64,000 nt of DNA from Copromyces sp. CBS 386.78 (Eukaryota; Ascomycota; Sordariomycetes; Sordariales; Sordariaceae): NCBI GenBank assembly GCA_030685235.1, contig MU839129.1:124001-188000 (forward strand), given 5' to 3'. Position 1 is the first letter of the stretch. Each line of letters begins with the position of its first letter. Of the stretch, positions 23,401 through 32,896 are shown piece after piece. The notes below the pieces were generated by a model. It had not been told where the DNA came from and made no database searches. It saw only the letters and a program-made list of their open reading frames with translations. A program made the translations under genes and the position numbers.

Positions 23401-23890
23401 GCAGGACACGCTACCGGCCATCACGGTGGCGGACGGGAACAATCGCCTGAATGCGAATAGGATGCTGAGGGTGAAGAAGATCCTGGCGTACGTGGCCGAG
23501 AGGATCGATCCGCCTGCTGATCCGGAGAATCCGGACCCGGACGCGATGAAGCCGGAGGAGTATTTGGAGCTGTACTGCAATGAACAGGTGAGCCTATCTA
23601 GACCTTCTCTCAAGTTGATACCGTTTTGTACTGACACGAACCAAAACCAGCTCCTGCCAAACACCATGAGTCTCGCAACCCTTCGCGCACACATCTGGAA
23701 GGGCGGGAATGATATTGTCCTCCATTACAAGGCCAATGGAAAGAAGGAGATTCTGTTCCCAACGGCGCCATCCCCTAGCGTTACCGATGGCGGCGGTCAA
23801 CGCCAGAGTCAGGACTCCCCATCACAAAGCGGGACAGCAGCAGCATCCGGCCAGGGACAGATCAGCCAGGCCGTGGCAGCAACAGCTTAG
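20438..23890 (+). CDS. bun107: WDR48/Bun107-like WD40 protein (deubiquitinase cofactor)
   Basis: Six exons (20438-20471, 20557-20638, 20722-22042, 22120-22330, 22383-23587, 23651-23890) give 1030 residues. All introns are GT-AG; branch points such as TATAACT, TTTAACT and GTGCTAACC are visible. The start [11 protein letters not shown] leads into VLELP and a WD40 propeller ([66 protein letters not shown]). The middle is Ser/Pro/Lys-rich. The C-terminal part ([13 protein letters not shown] to [19 protein letters not shown]) matches the WDR48-type C-terminal ubiquitin-like/SUMO-like region. Family members bind and activate USP1/USP12/Ubp9-class deubiquitinases. The last intron (63 bases) is stop-free and in frame. 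Confidence 0.9.
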
Positions 23891-24432
23891 GAAGATGATG
23901 CTGTCAGGCAGGAGAGTTCGTGGACGGGGGCGTCCCTGGAAGGATTTGGATATTATTAATTTCGTGCCGTCACTGCACTGCCTGTCATGATTGGACAGTG
24001 TGTGACTTGTGTCTCTGTTGTTTTTATTCTTGGGGTCAGCGTGTTTGTACATAGTGCTGCTTTCCTCCCTGTCTCATTCTGTTCTCTGAGGTGTTTCGTC
24101 AACCTGCTTGGTTATGGACGTTGAGAAGGCGCTTGTTCAACTCTTAGCGGATTGTTGTTGTATAGTACAGTTATATAGTACAGTAAGGATTGTTGTACAT
24201 AGGGCTGTAACTTGACTGTTTGTTACTCCCACCAGGGTATCTTGAACTCTATGTCTATGCTGTTTTTCTCGTTCTCGCTGATCCCGTCCGTTCGATGTCG
24301 AAGATTAGTGGCATCGAGCTTTTTCCCTTTTTTTTTTCGTCTCTCGTCTCTTAAGACCGTGCAGCCACGAACGCTTTTGCCGTCTTCTCATTAACGGTCT
24401 TTAAACACCAACCAAATAACCACACCATTCCC
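23891..24432. other. convergent spacer between bun107-like and pet8
   Basis: 3' untranslated region of both genes. Repeated TATAGTACAG (about 24160-24185) and a T9 tract are the only structure seen. Confidence 0.5.
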
Positions 24433-25434
24433 TTAAAGCGCAACCTCTCCACTAGTCTTCTTCTTCGTCCCCTCAAAAGCATTAACAACACTCTGATAAC
24501 TCCCCAAGAAGATGGCTCCTCCGATACTAATCCACATCACCCTAGGTCCAATCCCGCTAAAGAACGGCCTAAGCCCACTGCCCGTCTTTGCTTGCCCATC
24601 CTTCCATATCCCCTTCACCACGTTTGCGATCCCCTCCCTCCTCTCACTCAACATGATCCTCGTCTTAAGCACATCCAACGGCGTCGTCAAGGCCGCCGCG
24701 AACCCGCCCGCCAGCGATCCGTACAACGCACTCTCTGGGGCACTAACGTCTTTATCGTCCTTGCCCGTTGCCGAATCACCAAATAATCCCCGCCCAGTTC
24801 GCTGCCGTCTCTCCCGTCCCCATTTCTTTAGAGATTCCCACAAGGGAAACTGGAAGACGGTAAAGGGGACCTCGCGCATCACCGTGATGCCCCACCCGCG
24901 ATATAGCTCCCTCCACACCCCCGTCAGACCGATCGCCCCGCGCTGGTTAAGGATATGTTGCAGGCTGCTCAAGGAGCTACCGCCATGCTGACCCGCCTGC
25001 GCCCTCTGCTTGATCACCTCGGTCGGGACTCTGATGGCACAAGCGGCAATCTCGCCCAGACTAGCGGCTACTCCATGCGTCACACCGGGGCTTAATCCTC
25101 CTCCTCCTATTCCTTTCCCTCCTTTTAGGTTCGCCTTCTCCTTGTCACTCGTCGTCGTCGTCGTGCTCACCACCAAGTTCGGGGGCGCGAGGAAAGACTT
25201 TGTGGTTTCGTAGGTGACGAAGAAGAAGGCGGCTCCCGGAGCGGACCCGATGACGCAGGAGCCTACGCCGCGGTAGATGCCGCGGAAACCGCCCGAGGCA
25301 AAGAAACCTTGGGCGGACTGGAGACGAGTCTTGAGCGTGTCGAGAGGGAAGAGGGAGAGGTCGACGGTGGTGCCGGCGAGGGCGCCGGCTAGGAGGGCGG
25401 TTTGGAAGGGTGGTGGGGTTGATTGGGATGCCAT
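24433..25434 (-). CDS. pet8: mitochondrial S-adenosylmethionine carrier
   Basis: Single exon, 333 residues. Three mitochondrial-carrier repeats are visible with signature motifs PLDTLK (30-35), PTEVIK in the second repeat and PLDVLK in the third. The GGFRGIYRG and WRELYRGWG matrix-helix segments and the sequence REVPFTVFQFPLWE fit the SAM-carrier subfamily (Pet8/Sam5). It would exchange cytosolic S-adenosylmethionine for S-adenosylhomocysteine across the inner membrane, feeding methylation, biotin and lipoate synthesis in the matrix. Glycine/serine/threonine-rich insertions between repeats one and two lengthen it relative to yeast Pet8 (about 280 residues). Confidence 0.92.
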   Translation of the reverse strand: MASQSTPPPFQTALLAGALAGTTVDLSLFPLDTLKTRLQSAQGFFASGGFRGIYRGVGSCVIGSAPGAAFFFVTYETTKSFLAPPNLVVSTTTTTSDKEKANLKGGKGIGGGGLSPGVTHGVAASLGEIAACAIRVPTEVIKQRAQAGQHGGSSLSSLQHILNQRGAIGLTGVWRELYRGWGITVMREVPFTVFQFPLWESLKKWGRERRQRTGRGLFGDSATGKDDKDVSAPESALYGSLAGGFAAALTTPLDVLKTRIMLSERREGIANVVKGIWKDGQAKTGSGLRPFFSGIGPRVMWISIGGAIFLGSYQSVVNAFEGTKKKTSGEVAL

Positions 25435-26167
25435 TTTTTATTTTTTTGCGGTTTTGGTCGTGAGGGTTTTGGTTTGGAGACTTTGGGATGGGGTTGAGGA
25501 GGTGTCGAGGAGGATCGGAGGGAGGAAGGTCGCGAGGCGCAACAATGGATGGATGACTCGATTGGGAAAGTCGAGGTTATCGAGATGCTGATAAGGACTT
25601 GTGAAGTATTCTAACCGCCGACGATGGTAGGACAAAGCCAATTGACCTCGAAACAACAAAAGAATTGTCCACAAAGGTCGACGGTAGTTGTCCTCGGCAA
25701 GACTCGTCGGAGCTATTTTCCGGAGATTTTACTTTGGCGACGGCGGCATCGGACAGCAGGAACGGGGTCGTATTTCGCGACACACTATCGATGTTGATGT
25801 TCCGGCAGGCAAAGGCCGGCCGATGAGTGGGGCCGATTGCGCCGTGGTGGGGTGGTGTTGGATTTGTTAGTGAGAGAGTTTGCTAGGCCTTATCAGTCAT
25901 ATAACACCGTTAACATATCAACACGTGCCTCCCTCATACAATGCATCATGAATTCATGCGGCAATGGGTTACTTGTTTGACAATACTCGTACACTATCGG
26001 TCGTTCATGGCGTCAAATAATCGCCAGCAGCCCACCCGCCATGCCCCAACGCCAACCCCCAATAAAGCAAAGAAGAAAAAGGCACGACCATAAGGTCATA
26101 ATCCTCATGATTACAACCATCAATCTTCATCGTCTCAGCAACCCACCCCCCATCCTTACTTGCCGCC
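25435..26167. other. spacer upstream of pet8
   Basis: Promoter and leader of pet8 on the left, 3' end of the proline-rich gene on the right. No additional feature supported. Confidence 0.5.
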
Positions 26168-28021
26168 CTACTCGCCCTCCTTCTCGTAGTCGTCGGCATA
26201 CTGCACCCCCATGTCCATGAAAATGGTGGTGCGCCTGTTGTCGGCGCAGGCCACCGCTGCCTCGACGGGCGACAGCATATTGTGGCCCGAGGCCCAATGT
26301 TCTCCGCCCGGCGTACCGGGGTTCTTCTTTTGGGGGCTCTCAACACGAGCCCTGGCCATTCCTGTTTGTTCGTCTCGTTAGTATTCTTTAATCTCCATCT
26401 ACTCATATCACCTGATACGAGTTCTCTTGTTGTTGTTTTTTTTCATCTTACCGCTGGCAACTTCAGCCTCGTACGGGCTCATGATCGGGAAGTACCCGAA
26501 GGTGGTGGAGGTCGCACTGGAGGCCGGGCTGGGCTCCGCGGGTGACACGACCCGGGCGCATGTGCCGTTACCGGGTTGCGCTTGCAGTGCCGGGGGCGGG
26601 AGAGAAGAGAAATCGAAATAGCCGGGCCCGGTAGGGTGGCGAGTGCCAGCCCTACCCGAGGCGCCGGGGGAAAGAGACTGGGAAGGCAAAGCAACTTTGC
26701 TTTGCTGTTGTTGCTGCTGCTGCTGCTGCTGTGACGGTCTCGGACGAGATCCAGTCGGGGGGCCCTGGAAAGGGTGACCCTCTCTTCCATCATGGGCTTT
26801 GATGCCCGCACACCGCTCTCTGGCTGGTGTGTCCCAGTTGTGGTCTGTTTTACTTGTCAGTCATCTGCACTGGTTTTCATATCATACAGCGACAAAACTC
26901 ACGGAAGCCCCGAGGCTGGTTGTACCCATATGGGTTGGTCGGGTTCAAGTGACCCTTAAAGACGTCATCTGAAGTCCATTCAGTTAGCGCTTGTTAACAG
27001 CATATTAACAGTATAGCGGTACCCGCTAGTCTTACCCTCGAAAGGAGGCGTCTGCACATGGGGGCGGCTCCAAGAGCTCGCCTGGCCCTGGGAGGAGCGT
27101 GGCTCAGGCGGCCGGGAAGTTTGGGGCTGGGGGCCAGGGGCAGGGGCAGGAGCAGGGGCAGGCGGAGAACGAGACAAAACCGCCTGGTTCAACGACATGG
27201 TGGGCCTCGAACCCGATGCCGACGGGCGCCTGTTGTCTTGCTGTTGCCGCTGGGCGGACTTGGGAGGAATGGGGGGAGGGGCGGGCGCGGCGAGTGCCGG
27301 CTGGCCCGTGTGTTGGCCGCCAGAGGGCGACCGAACGTCTCTGGGAGGTTGCCTGGCAGCAGGCAGGACAAACCCTCTCGGGGGAGCTCGCTGGGGGGGC
27401 CCAGCAGTCCCGGAGCGTGACCGATTGGGGCGGCCACCGTCAAATCCCGGGTGGGCAAAGGGAGGGTTGGGGGGCCGAAAGGCCGAAGGCATGGCGGGCA
27501 TGGGCGGGGCCGACTCCTCGGCAAGCGCGCTGAGGCCGCGAGGCCTTTGCGGACGGCTGGGCGTCCGGCTTCTCTGGCCGACCGCCAGGGCCGGAGCCGC
27601 CACCTGCCGCTCAGGGCCTCGAGCCTGGCCTTGGGTGTCGGGGCGAGGGTTGCTCGCCGCCCTGCCTCGAAAGGTAGGGAAAGGTCCGCCGCCTGAAGTC
27701 AGAGTTAGCCCATAACGCCAGGGATAAACAGTTAGACGAGGTTGATGGAGTTCAGAACTTACCAAGGATTCCGTCCATGTCCTCGATCTCCTGCAAGACC
27801 GCGGCGCGCGACGGGGCGCTCATCTCTGTTTATTGTGTCAGAATTCGGTGAACTCAAGATTCAATCTAGCAGGGCAGGTGATTGACAAAAAAAAAGATCG
27901 AACGATCTTGCACCCAAAGCAAGCTGAGCGTGAGCGTGTTCGGTCTTTCTGTCAACTACCTGTGAGGCTTAGCAGGGCTATTCAGCGTCAACTGTTGCTT
28001 ACCTTTCTCGGGAGGTGTCAT
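26168..28021 (-). CDS. proline-rich, intrinsically disordered protein (orphan)
   Basis: Six exons by splice signals and frame continuity: 28021-28003, 27825-27763, 27692-27036, 26968-26903, 26844-26452 and 26361-26168, giving 463 residues. The first exon encodes MTPPEKE and is spliced in frame to MSAPSRAAVLQEIEDMDGIL through a 177-base intron with a CTGAC branch point; a start at 27823 is the alternative (456 residues). The middle is Pro/Ser/Arg/Gln-rich. Two more ordered-looking segments follow: GHLNPTNPYGYNQPRG with NWDTPARERCAGIKAHDG, and a C-terminal block GEHWASGHNMLSPVEAAVACADN ending in DDYEKEGE. A CAG repeat gives a polyglutamine run near residue 310. I do not recognise a family. The ordered tail suggests a conserved interaction motif. 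Confidence 0.7.
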
Positions 28022-28114
28022 TCTGATTGTCACTCAAGTTAGCGTTGCGGAAAGAGAAAAAAAATCAGGCGGGGCAGAAAGGGTAGCGAGGTTATGGAGG
28101 ATTGTGGTAGTGAA

Positions 28115-28282
28115 GAAAACCTGAAAACTGGGCTTAACTGGAAAGTGAAGGGGGTGAAGGCCTGACTCAGGAAAACCTGAGAACCTGAACTGGGGGAAGA
28201 GAGGGGGTGAAGGGCTAACTCTCAAGAAAACCTGGGAGCTGGACCTTGACTGGAAATGAGGGACGTGAAGGGCTGGCTCTCG
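28115..28282. repeat. tandem repeat, three imperfect units of ~56 bp
   Basis: Units start at 28115, 28171 and 28226, each with GAAAACCTG, followed by a CTGGAAA-like core and GTGAAGGGCTGACTCTC-like end. They lie just upstream of the proline-rich gene (minus strand), in its promoter or leader. They end about 35 bp before the homopolymer block. Confidence 0.8.
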
Positions 28283-28318
28283 ACTGAGAACAGGCAGACT
28301 GTGACTTGAATTCTTGTC

Positions 28319-28506
28319 GGGGGGGGGGGGGGGGGGGGGGGGGAAAAAAAAAAAAAAAAAATGGCGGGGGGTTGTTGGGTTTTGTGGGGCTGGAGGGTGT
28401 GGTGGGAATGGAGATCACCCGCGGGCCGCAATAGTGGGNNNNNNNNNNTCGCGGGCGGCCCGCCCCGGCCCGCTCCCCCCGCCCCCCCGCGTCCCCCCCC
28501 CCCCCC

Positions 28507-28548
<42 letters not shown>
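28319..28548. other. assembly gap flanked by homopolymers
   Basis: A G25 run (28319-28343) is followed directly by A18 (28344-28361), then GC-rich sequence, ten N (28439-28448), more GC-rich sequence and a C39 run (28510-28548). This pattern is more plausibly a collapsed or failed region of a draft assembly than natural sequence. Confidence 0.85.
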
Positions 28549-31342
28549 AGAAGAAGAAAGAAAAACTTACGTGAGGTTGTTGCTGTTGATGTGAATCGAA
28601 GTTATCGTTGCAAGTCAAGAGAACATAGAGACGCAAGATTCCTTGGGTGAAGAAAAAAGCTTGTGCGAGAGCATCTCCACGGATGAGTGCGCGGTTCGTA
28701 AGAAGGAAAAAAAAAAAATTCATCGAGGAGAAAGTTGCCCAGGAAGTACGGGGTTTACTTGGGAATCTTAACGCGGCGCGTCTGCTCAGGTTTCCAATTA
28801 CTCCAGGTTCATTGTCCTCACAGTATCGGATGGAAAATATCAGGAAGGCGAGAGCTCGATTTGACAAACCTTGGACGCGTCGTGTAGTGTCTCCACGCAA
28901 CCTTTGATCTAGGATTATCTCTGGCTCAAGAGTAAGGATGAAAAGGAAGGAGAGCACGATATTCTGTTTGTTTGCTAACGTGCCATGCCTCATCACTCAG
29001 ACTTGCAGCCCCATGTCAAGGTTGATTCTGGATCAGTTCATCTTCGTATTGTCTGAGGCCGCGAGTTGCCGAAGGATAAACGGAAAATGGACAGTTCACT
29101 AACCGTCATTCGAAGTAGAATAGGCCGTGAAGACACTCTCGTATGTCTTTGGCAAGTTTGGAAACACGGTGAACTGAGGCTATTTGGCATTTCCAAACTT
29201 GGGAGAGGCCTCTGATTTTACCCGAAAGGTGTATTCTACTCGAACTGGGGTCGGTTCAGGTTGAGAACACTTGGGCAGTTGTGACCTGGAAACGGTTCCC
29301 AACTCGAGGGCACCAGTTTAGGCCACCTTCCTCCTTTCGATCGAGGAAGGCACTTGTGAGTGAAGTGGTTCGGGTTGAACTGGGCTTTGTCCAACTGCCG
29401 CTAACCTTTTTTCGACGCCTTTGCGACGTAGGTTTTGCAGTCCTGACGAAGGTGTTGGAGTGTTGACGCAGACTGCTTGCAGTTGGGGGTAAGGCTTATG
29501 AGTGCGTAAAGGAAAAGGGTCAAGAATAAGTCTCGGGCCTTGATTCAATTATGGGACCCTAGTATGAATGTCCGTTCGGTGGCCCTTGACCCTTGTTGCA
29601 CCCTCGATTGTCCTCTTAACATCTTACAAGTGTAAGCACCTGCAATGATACTGCTGAGGGTAATTGGCGCTCCTACCATTGTAACCGAACTCTCAACTAC
29701 AACGGAAGTCACTGAAGGACGCTACACTCATGTTGCCACTCTCAGGGAGTTGAAGTCAGCTCACCGCTCAGAGGGCGGCAGGCGCAACAACAACAAAACA
29801 GAGTCATTACAGAGTCAGCAAGGGCGACGGTCGGCACATTCCCGCAGAGATCGGCACTTACATCGGTGCTCCCGAGAGTCTCACCGGCTGCTATTAAGAA
29901 AGACGCTTCAAAGTACCGGGACATCTGACCCAGACTACGTATGGATCCACGTAACATGCTTCCTAGCAAATGGATGTATCAGAGACCGCTGGTAAACTTG
30001 TAAAAGTAGACTTTACCTTCCAAGTATCGTCTCTGATGTACACGAACTACTGACTTTGAGTTTCTGAGCCGAGATAATATCTGAGTAGGGAGTTCGGTCA
30101 ATTTTGAGCCCTTCCACCACTGTCGCTTCCAGAAAGAAATAAACAAGAAAATCTCAAGGCATTAGTACATAGTACTAACGGCATTACTTAACGACAAACA
30201 AGAAAACGGGTTTCAGCTTGCCATTCGGGGCGGACACTGATTGTAAGGTCCGAGTGACATCTTGGTGCCGGGGGCGTGAACCCGTTTGGTAGCGTGAGGT
30301 AAGTGACGCTCCAGGAGACGGAGCACAGGAGATTTGTAGCTGTGTTCCTGTAAATTTTGGATTGTCTCATGAGCATATGCCGTTCTGACGAAGAGAGTAA
30401 AGCGCGGCTTTTCGGTCGCTTCACTCAAGTTTAGGTCACCATGCAACTACTTTGGGCAGGCGAAGTGGTCATACAGATTACACCGACCATGGACAGTTCA
30501 ATAGTCCTCGCTTTGGCCATGAAAGACCGTCGCAAAGCTGATATATGGAATACAAGAAAGAGAAATACATTCAACAGAGTCTACCAGGCATTCCTGCATC
30601 CTGAGAATGCCTAGATGTTTGTTGGGTTAAATGGAATGATAAAGACGCTTGGATGTGTAATGTACTGGCCGTAACATGTTCGGTTTATTCTTATGACCAT
30701 TTGGCAGGTAACTTGTTCTCGTTGACGATGCCTTCCGTTTCCTACGACCGGCGCAGAGTACCCGCTTGTTGCACTCTCTGTACACTTGTTTAATGACTAA
30801 TGCTGATTTATTTGTTAGCCTGGCATCCCTAGAATACTGGGCAACATCTATCTATCCGCATTACTACAAACCTTACGAGGCCTAAATGTGATGGTTATGT
30901 ACGGGTTGGAAAGACATTATCAAGATTCAAGATGGCATATCAGATCCTAAACAGCATATGCAAAGTAAAAACAGGCCTTGGTTATGGAATGAAATGGTTC
31001 AACCTAGGAAAGTTGACCTGAGGTCTCGAGCTAACAGTAGTATTGGACTGTATTTTCCCTTGAGGAACAGTCTTGCACTCGTCGCTTCCCCTTTACGGAA
31101 AAAGGAAGTCACACTCGACGGACTAAAGCACATAAAGCCAACTTGTTCCCCTGCGAGTCTCGGTTCAAACCCTTTCATCATCCACATATTTTTCTGCATC
31201 ATTGCACTGCCGGCTTGCTCATTGGAAACTCTTGCAAACATCACAATCGTTGCTCAAATACCATCATTCGCTTCTTCCATTCCCCAGGTCTTCTCGGGAA
31301 ATCTTTTTGAGTATCGCAGTTCTGCTTCCACGCACACTCAAG
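28549..31342. other. intergenic region of ~2.8 kb
   Basis: Left part is the upstream region of the proline-rich gene; right part is upstream of the orphan at 31343. Frames are short (up to ~140 codons) and lack family resemblance. No RNA gene was recognised. Confidence 0.45.
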
Positions 31343-31981
31343 ATGCCGCCATCCTCCAATGCCACTGTCTCTCCCCGGCCGGCTGACGACCCTTTCAACT
31401 TACGGCCTCCACCATTCCAAGTCGAAGAAGTACGGCGTCGAGTAAGAGAGTTAGGTATAATGCCATCAGCGGCATCGTACCCTGCATGGCTGCATGGGCC
31501 CCAAGATTATCACTTCGTTTCTCCAAGTAGTGACGAGCTCGACGGATTTCTGTCTAATATTCACAACCTACATTCACCACTGAGCGAGCGGCCCTCTGCC
31601 CGTCGTTCCCGTTCCCGCTCCCCCTCCCGCCACCGTCCAGCTCACATCACCATCCAAGAACCTGCTTTCCCTCCAGGAGAGCGCATGTCCTACCTTTCCA
31701 GGCGCAACAGAAGCCTTTGGTCTGGCCTCTCCAGCCGAAGCGTATCGCCCTCGCTTCCGCCACCGACTACACAACTGTCATGCACACGGATTTCATTACA
31801 CATGCGGAGCCGAGTAAATAGAGAATTGTCCGAAGTCAGAAGGGCCGCGAGCAGGGCGAGAGTACAGGAAGGCTTCTCAAGGGCGTGGGCACAACGCATA
31901 AGGGCCCGCGTCCGTTGTGAAGAGGATTACAACTTTCTGATGGAGCAAGTTGAGCTGCTTACGCAACTGGGCGAGGAGTAG
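31343..31981 (+). CDS. hypothetical arginine-rich protein
   Basis: 212 residues from ATG 31343 (context CTCAAGATGCCG); the frame is open upstream to 31202, but that part reads like leader. The N-terminal third has FQVEEVRRRVRELGIMPS. A Ser/Arg-rich block (RRSRSRSPSRHR) occupies the middle. The C-terminal third (residues ~145-212) is predicted helical and charged (RVNRELSEVRRAASRARVQE), ending in FLMEQVELLTQLGEE, so a coiled-coil interaction is likely. No domain is recognised. No intron is needed. It may be a lineage-specific gene; a spurious frame cannot be excluded, though composition and start context favour a real one. Confidence 0.55.
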   Translation: MPPSSNATVSPRPADDPFNLRPPPFQVEEVRRRVRELGIMPSAASYPAWLHGPQDYHFVSPSSDELDGFLSNIHNLHSPLSERPSARRSRSRSPSRHRPAHITIQEPAFPPGERMSYLSRRNRSLWSGLSSRSVSPSLPPPTTQLSCTRISLHMRSRVNRELSEVRRAASRARVQEGFSRAWAQRIRARVRCEEDYNFLMEQVELLTQLGEE

Positions 31982-32896
31982 AAAAAGCTGGAGCTTCTGA
32001 TGCAGAGCCTGCCGACCTCAAGGACGAATCAGGGGCTGAGGATGTGGTATGCTGGGGGGACAGGAGGCTTTGGCGGCATCGTTGGATGATTTGGATATTG
32101 CAAGCCAGGTGGCGTGGGAGATGCAGACGAGTCACGGTATGAGGCTATACCGCACGGGGGAAGTCTACACTGGATACATAAGTACTGCACCAACTACCTG
32201 GAAAACGGGAAAATGCCGAGGGGTCGTCTAATACTGTGCGTTCATCGACATGGCCACAAACTTGGGCCGGGTAATGGATGCAAAAATGGGTAAGTTAAGT
32301 TCTATCAGCAATCCAGCTATGAGGGAGCAGTGATCAGGATTTAAGAGAATGCTGAGAGGCCTGGAGAACGCCACGCGAGGAACAGTGGTGTTGCCAGTAA
32401 GCGAAGTTCGGGGTGTTCTGCTTCGAAGGTATATTCGTACTACTCTGTATACCCCAGCGTTGATCATTTTTTGTTCGCCGTATTGCTTCAGGATATCATA
32501 CAAGGATTCCGTACCGTTATGTGTGTGGTGACTTGAACATCGTCCTGTTTCATGAAATGAAATCTTCACAAAGACTGTGTTTGGGAGGATCGAAGTGACA
32601 TGGCTTGTTTCAAGATTGACCATCTCGAAAATAGAGAGGTCTTCACTCAATGGATGTAATAAACACTGGCTATCATATGCCTTCATTATTGACCCTCATT
32701 ACGTATACCTATCACATCCAATGATATACACTGTAGACGATTTCGATACCATAGACACCATGAAGAAAACCACATCGTGAAGAAGAAGACAGCGCTTTCG
32801 CTCCACACTAACCATCAAGCTGTGCTGACAACTTCAGCACAATGCTCACCTAGTTTCACACGTCCCTACCCCTATCCATCCAAACCTACCTTTCAT
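31982..32896. other. convergent spacer
   Basis: 3' regions of the arginine-rich orphan and of the adhesin-like gene. Short frames only; the right end is strongly C-rich. Confidence 0.45.

Noticed and set aside
22747..23694. 315-codon minus-strand frame
   Set aside because: Antisense shadow of the bun107-like gene; Ser/Phe-rich and crosses a spliced intron of the real gene.
28314..28594. Gly- and Pro-rich frames across the N gap
   Set aside because: Produced by homopolymers and unknown bases; likely assembly artefact.
29645..29995. 116-codon plus-strand frame
   Set aside because: No domain, no neighbouring exons, and composition not distinct from the surrounding spacer.
31150..31165. B-box-like GGTTCAAACC
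   Set aside because: No A box, acceptor pairing or T stem around it; a chance match.
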